DNA from: Puniceicoccaceae bacterium 5H
Lineage (GTDB): Bacteria > Verrucomicrobiota > Verrucomicrobiia > Opitutales > Oceanipulchritudinaceae
Assembly: GCA_009772895.1 (NCBI GenBank)
Contig: WOUP01000003.1
Location: 372,001 to 436,000, forward strand
DNA length: 64,000 nt
Direction: 5' to 3'
Shown here: in pieces, positions 62,081 to 64,000 of the stretch
How the letters are laid out: every line of letters starts with the position of its first letter
Position numbering within the stretch: position 1 is the stretch's first letter
Position numbers and translations under genes: made by a program
The notes under the pieces: generated by a model
Database searches by the model: none
Told to the model about the DNA's origin: nothing
The model's input: only the letters and a program-made list of their open reading frames with translations

Positions 62081-63736
62081 ATGAAAATCAAGCTGCTGCT
62101 TTGCGCTTATGGGCTTCTTTCCCTTTTTCAGCCGGTCTACTCCGCCACGGTAGGCGCAGCCGGGGAAGATACTCAGATTCTCGGCGATACGATCAAGTTG
62201 GATGGTGTCGCCGAGCTGGAAAATATTGAAACGCGCCCTCTTGTTGCAGTGGGTGGCTTTAGATATCGGGGGTGGAATAATTTCAACCAGACGATCGTTT
62301 CGTATAATGGCCGCCTCTATACATCCAATAATGCCAGTGGTGAAAGAGTGAATATAGGGCCAGGGACGACTCGCGATTTTGGCAATTACCCGAAGGCCAT
62401 GATGCATATGGTAATTGATCGAGCGACAGGGGATGTTGTGCCTATTGACGGATATCCCATTCAGGTGCACAACGATGAGGCGGAGCTGCTGGGAGCCATC
62501 GAAAGCCATTTTGATGAGCAGTATATTCACATTATACTATCATGGGCCGAGTGCTTCAACTTTACAACTTCCGATGCGGCTGAGTTGGAGGAGAAAATGC
62601 TTTCCTTGGGCGCGAGTCGGGAAGCACTGGAGATGACTCGGCATGAACTCCCCGCTGAAATGGGATCACCGGTGGGATCTACTTACGGCGATGAATTTAC
62701 CTATAGCTATGTTTTGATCGGGATCCCTGGCATTGGTGCAGGTAATGGCATGGAGGCTACTCAAGAAGTCTACGATCTCAACGTCTATAAATGGAGTTCA
62801 CCTGTGGTCTCAACTATGCTCCTGAAGGCGACGGTTGGAATGAAGGATAACCAAGTTCCCCGTTTCACGCCGGTCGGGTTGCTTAATAACAGCCTGATTC
62901 AGGATGACGGAGACTTATGGGCAGCCAAAGGCATCGAAGGTGGGGCTAGTAGTCATACCAACAACAATGGGGGCATCGCAGTAGGAGCTGCGGCCATTGC
63001 CAGTGGCCCTTATGCGGCCGCTTTCGGCTCAAATACTGAGGCAGGAATTGATATGTCCTTGGTTGCCGGCAAGAATGTTAGGCTGGAGGCTGGCTATGCA
63101 GGTGTAGGCGCGGTTGCGTTTGGGCAGTTTAATCTGGCTGGGACTGAGGGGCAGGGGGATGCGCGTAAGCCAATATTTGTGGTTGGATCAGGAACTCAAG
63201 ATGAGCGCAAGGATACCTTTGTTATTTATGAAGATGGCAGTTATCAATTAGGTAAAGAGACGGAGGCGTTTTTCCGGCAAGACTGGGTTTATGGTGGCGA
63301 CCTTCCTGGCAATAGCGGAACCTATGGCATTCGCGCTACTGCCTTTGAAGGCACCATATCGTTGGGAAACCTTACCAATGATTCGATGTACCTGGATAAA
63401 GAATATAATCCTACTCGAGGGGTCTACTTTAATGTCGCAGGGATTTACGATGATATTTTGTCTCCCGGAGCGCGTATTTATGCAGATGCTCTGACACCGG
63501 GTTTCTATCAAACGGCCCTCAAGCTAGAAGCTGCGACTGGTTATGGGGGCAGTGATGGCGCAAGCCACGTCTAGGACCAGTTGGTGTTGCGGGAAAACGG
63601 CAACGTAGGAATCGGCACAGATGATCCGCAGGCGAGGTTGCACGTGGAAGGGGATGTTTTAATTAACGGCAATTTGCGATTCGAAGCAGGCGGAGCTCAT
63701 GGGGATGTATCCATGGGGCAGTTTACTGCCGAATAG
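62081..63736 (+). pseudogene. secreted tail-fibre/adhesin-like protein with internal TAG
   Basis: The frame from ATG 62081 has a signal peptide (LLLCAYGLLSLFQPVYS), a 490-residue body with repeats typical of trimeric adhesins or fibres (GGIAVGAAAIASGPYAAAFG, MSLVAGKNVRLEAG), and a TAG at 63572-63574. It then stays open for 53 more codons to 63736. That end carries NGNVGIGTDDPQARLHVEGD, the usual motif before the C-terminus of such fibres. A Trp codon (TGG) changed to TAG would explain it. Whether the shortened 497-residue form is still secreted is unknown. Confidence 0.65.
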
Positions 63737-63783
63737 TGACAAGGCCGTCGTATTGCATCTGCATGGTTATTGGTTAAGGAATT

Positions 63784-64000
63784 ATGAAGCTTTTAAGTCT
63801 GCTTACGCTGTCTTTTCTGGGTCTGTCGTCACCTCTGCTGGGGATGACACTCTTCGTTGTTGGAGGCTTAGGGAATGAGCGTTCTAGTTGTTCGGAGTTG
63901 GTTAAGGTTGGTAGTAATAACTGCTTAAATTCGACTGGTAGAGGGCTGACGCTTGCTACCCTTTCGAGGGTAGATAATTGCAGAATCGCGCCTTCACCTT
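63784..64000 (+). CDS. start of a secreted protein running off the window
   Basis: From ATG 63784 the frame is open to the end of the window (72 codons). It begins with a signal peptide (LLSLLTLSFLGLSSPLLG). The part visible has three Cys and is polar, with no known motif. It lies 47 bases after the fibre-like gene on the same strand, so it may belong to the same operon and could be its partner. Confidence 0.55.
   Translation, partial: MKLLSLLTLSFLGLSSPLLGMTLFVVGGLGNERSSCSELVKVGSNNCLNSTGRGLTLATLSRVDNCRIAPSP

Noticed and set aside
27492-63574. TAG as a reassigned sense codon in this genome
   Set aside because: Many intact core genes end in TAG (for example the MBL hydrolase, prmC, rbfA and ybaB) and RF1 with a normal P-x-T motif is encoded. 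The in-frame TAGs are confined to accessory or already frameshifted genes.

Overview
This is a GC-rich bacterial chromosome segment, most likely from Verrucomicrobiota (class Opitutae or a relative). That is an inference from several things: VPEP-type (PEP-CTERM) surface proteins, a putative Na+/H+ antiporter of the PF07399 type, a glycine-rich RRM protein, and the overall gene mix. The window has a well-kept housekeeping part (about 1-25.3 kb), an accessory part built around a type III-B CRISPR-Cas locus (about 25.3-54.3 kb), a four-gene outer-membrane uptake cluster (54.4-60.3 kb), and a tail of decayed genes (60.3-64 kb).

Housekeeping part: an XRE-MBL hydrolase, antiporter, ribosomal proteins L31 (type B) and L36, a TetR regulator with a nearby MFS transporter, a candidate small RNA, a HAD phosphatase, a sulfotransferase, prfA-prmC, a tail-specific protease, a DUF971 protein, a MazG-like hydrolase, a SulP transporter, a VUT transporter, the RRM protein, nusA-infB-rbfA with an apparent leader attenuator, a ParA-led three-gene operon, and ybaB-recR. 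A tRNA-Gly(CCC) closes this part and is followed by a frameshifted integrase remnant and Fic and RHS debris.

CRISPR part, mostly on the minus strand. In transcription order it runs: a CARF protein of the NE0113/TIGR02584 type, cas10 (cmr2), cmr3, cmr4, cmr5, cmr6, cmr1, a CARF-HEPN protein of the TIGR02710 type, array 1 (27 full repeats and one decayed), a strong terminator, and then a CARF-adenosine deaminase that matches Cad1. Diverging from it are cas1, cas2 and array 2 (7 full repeats and one truncated). Cas10 keeps its HD and GGDD motifs, Cmr4 keeps Asp26, and the Cad1 zinc site is present. The expected logic is that target RNA binding makes Cas10 synthesise cyclic oligoadenylate, which activates an RNase (CARF-HEPN) and a nucleotide deaminase (Cad1). 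The third CARF protein could act as a regulator or as a cyclic-oligoadenylate-degrading ring nuclease. No cas6 is visible. Both leaders share the repeat-core octamer CTGCCGAC at identical distances (71 and 101 bp). Next to array 2 are an SbcD-like/SbcC-like pair and a WYL regulator.

The remainder holds an RHS toxin-tip cassette, several genes cut by single in-frame stop codons, a TonB-dependent receptor cluster with PEP-CTERM surface proteins, a second integrase remnant, and a tail-fibre-like secreted protein carrying an internal TAG. All calls come from reading the sequence; no database search was run.
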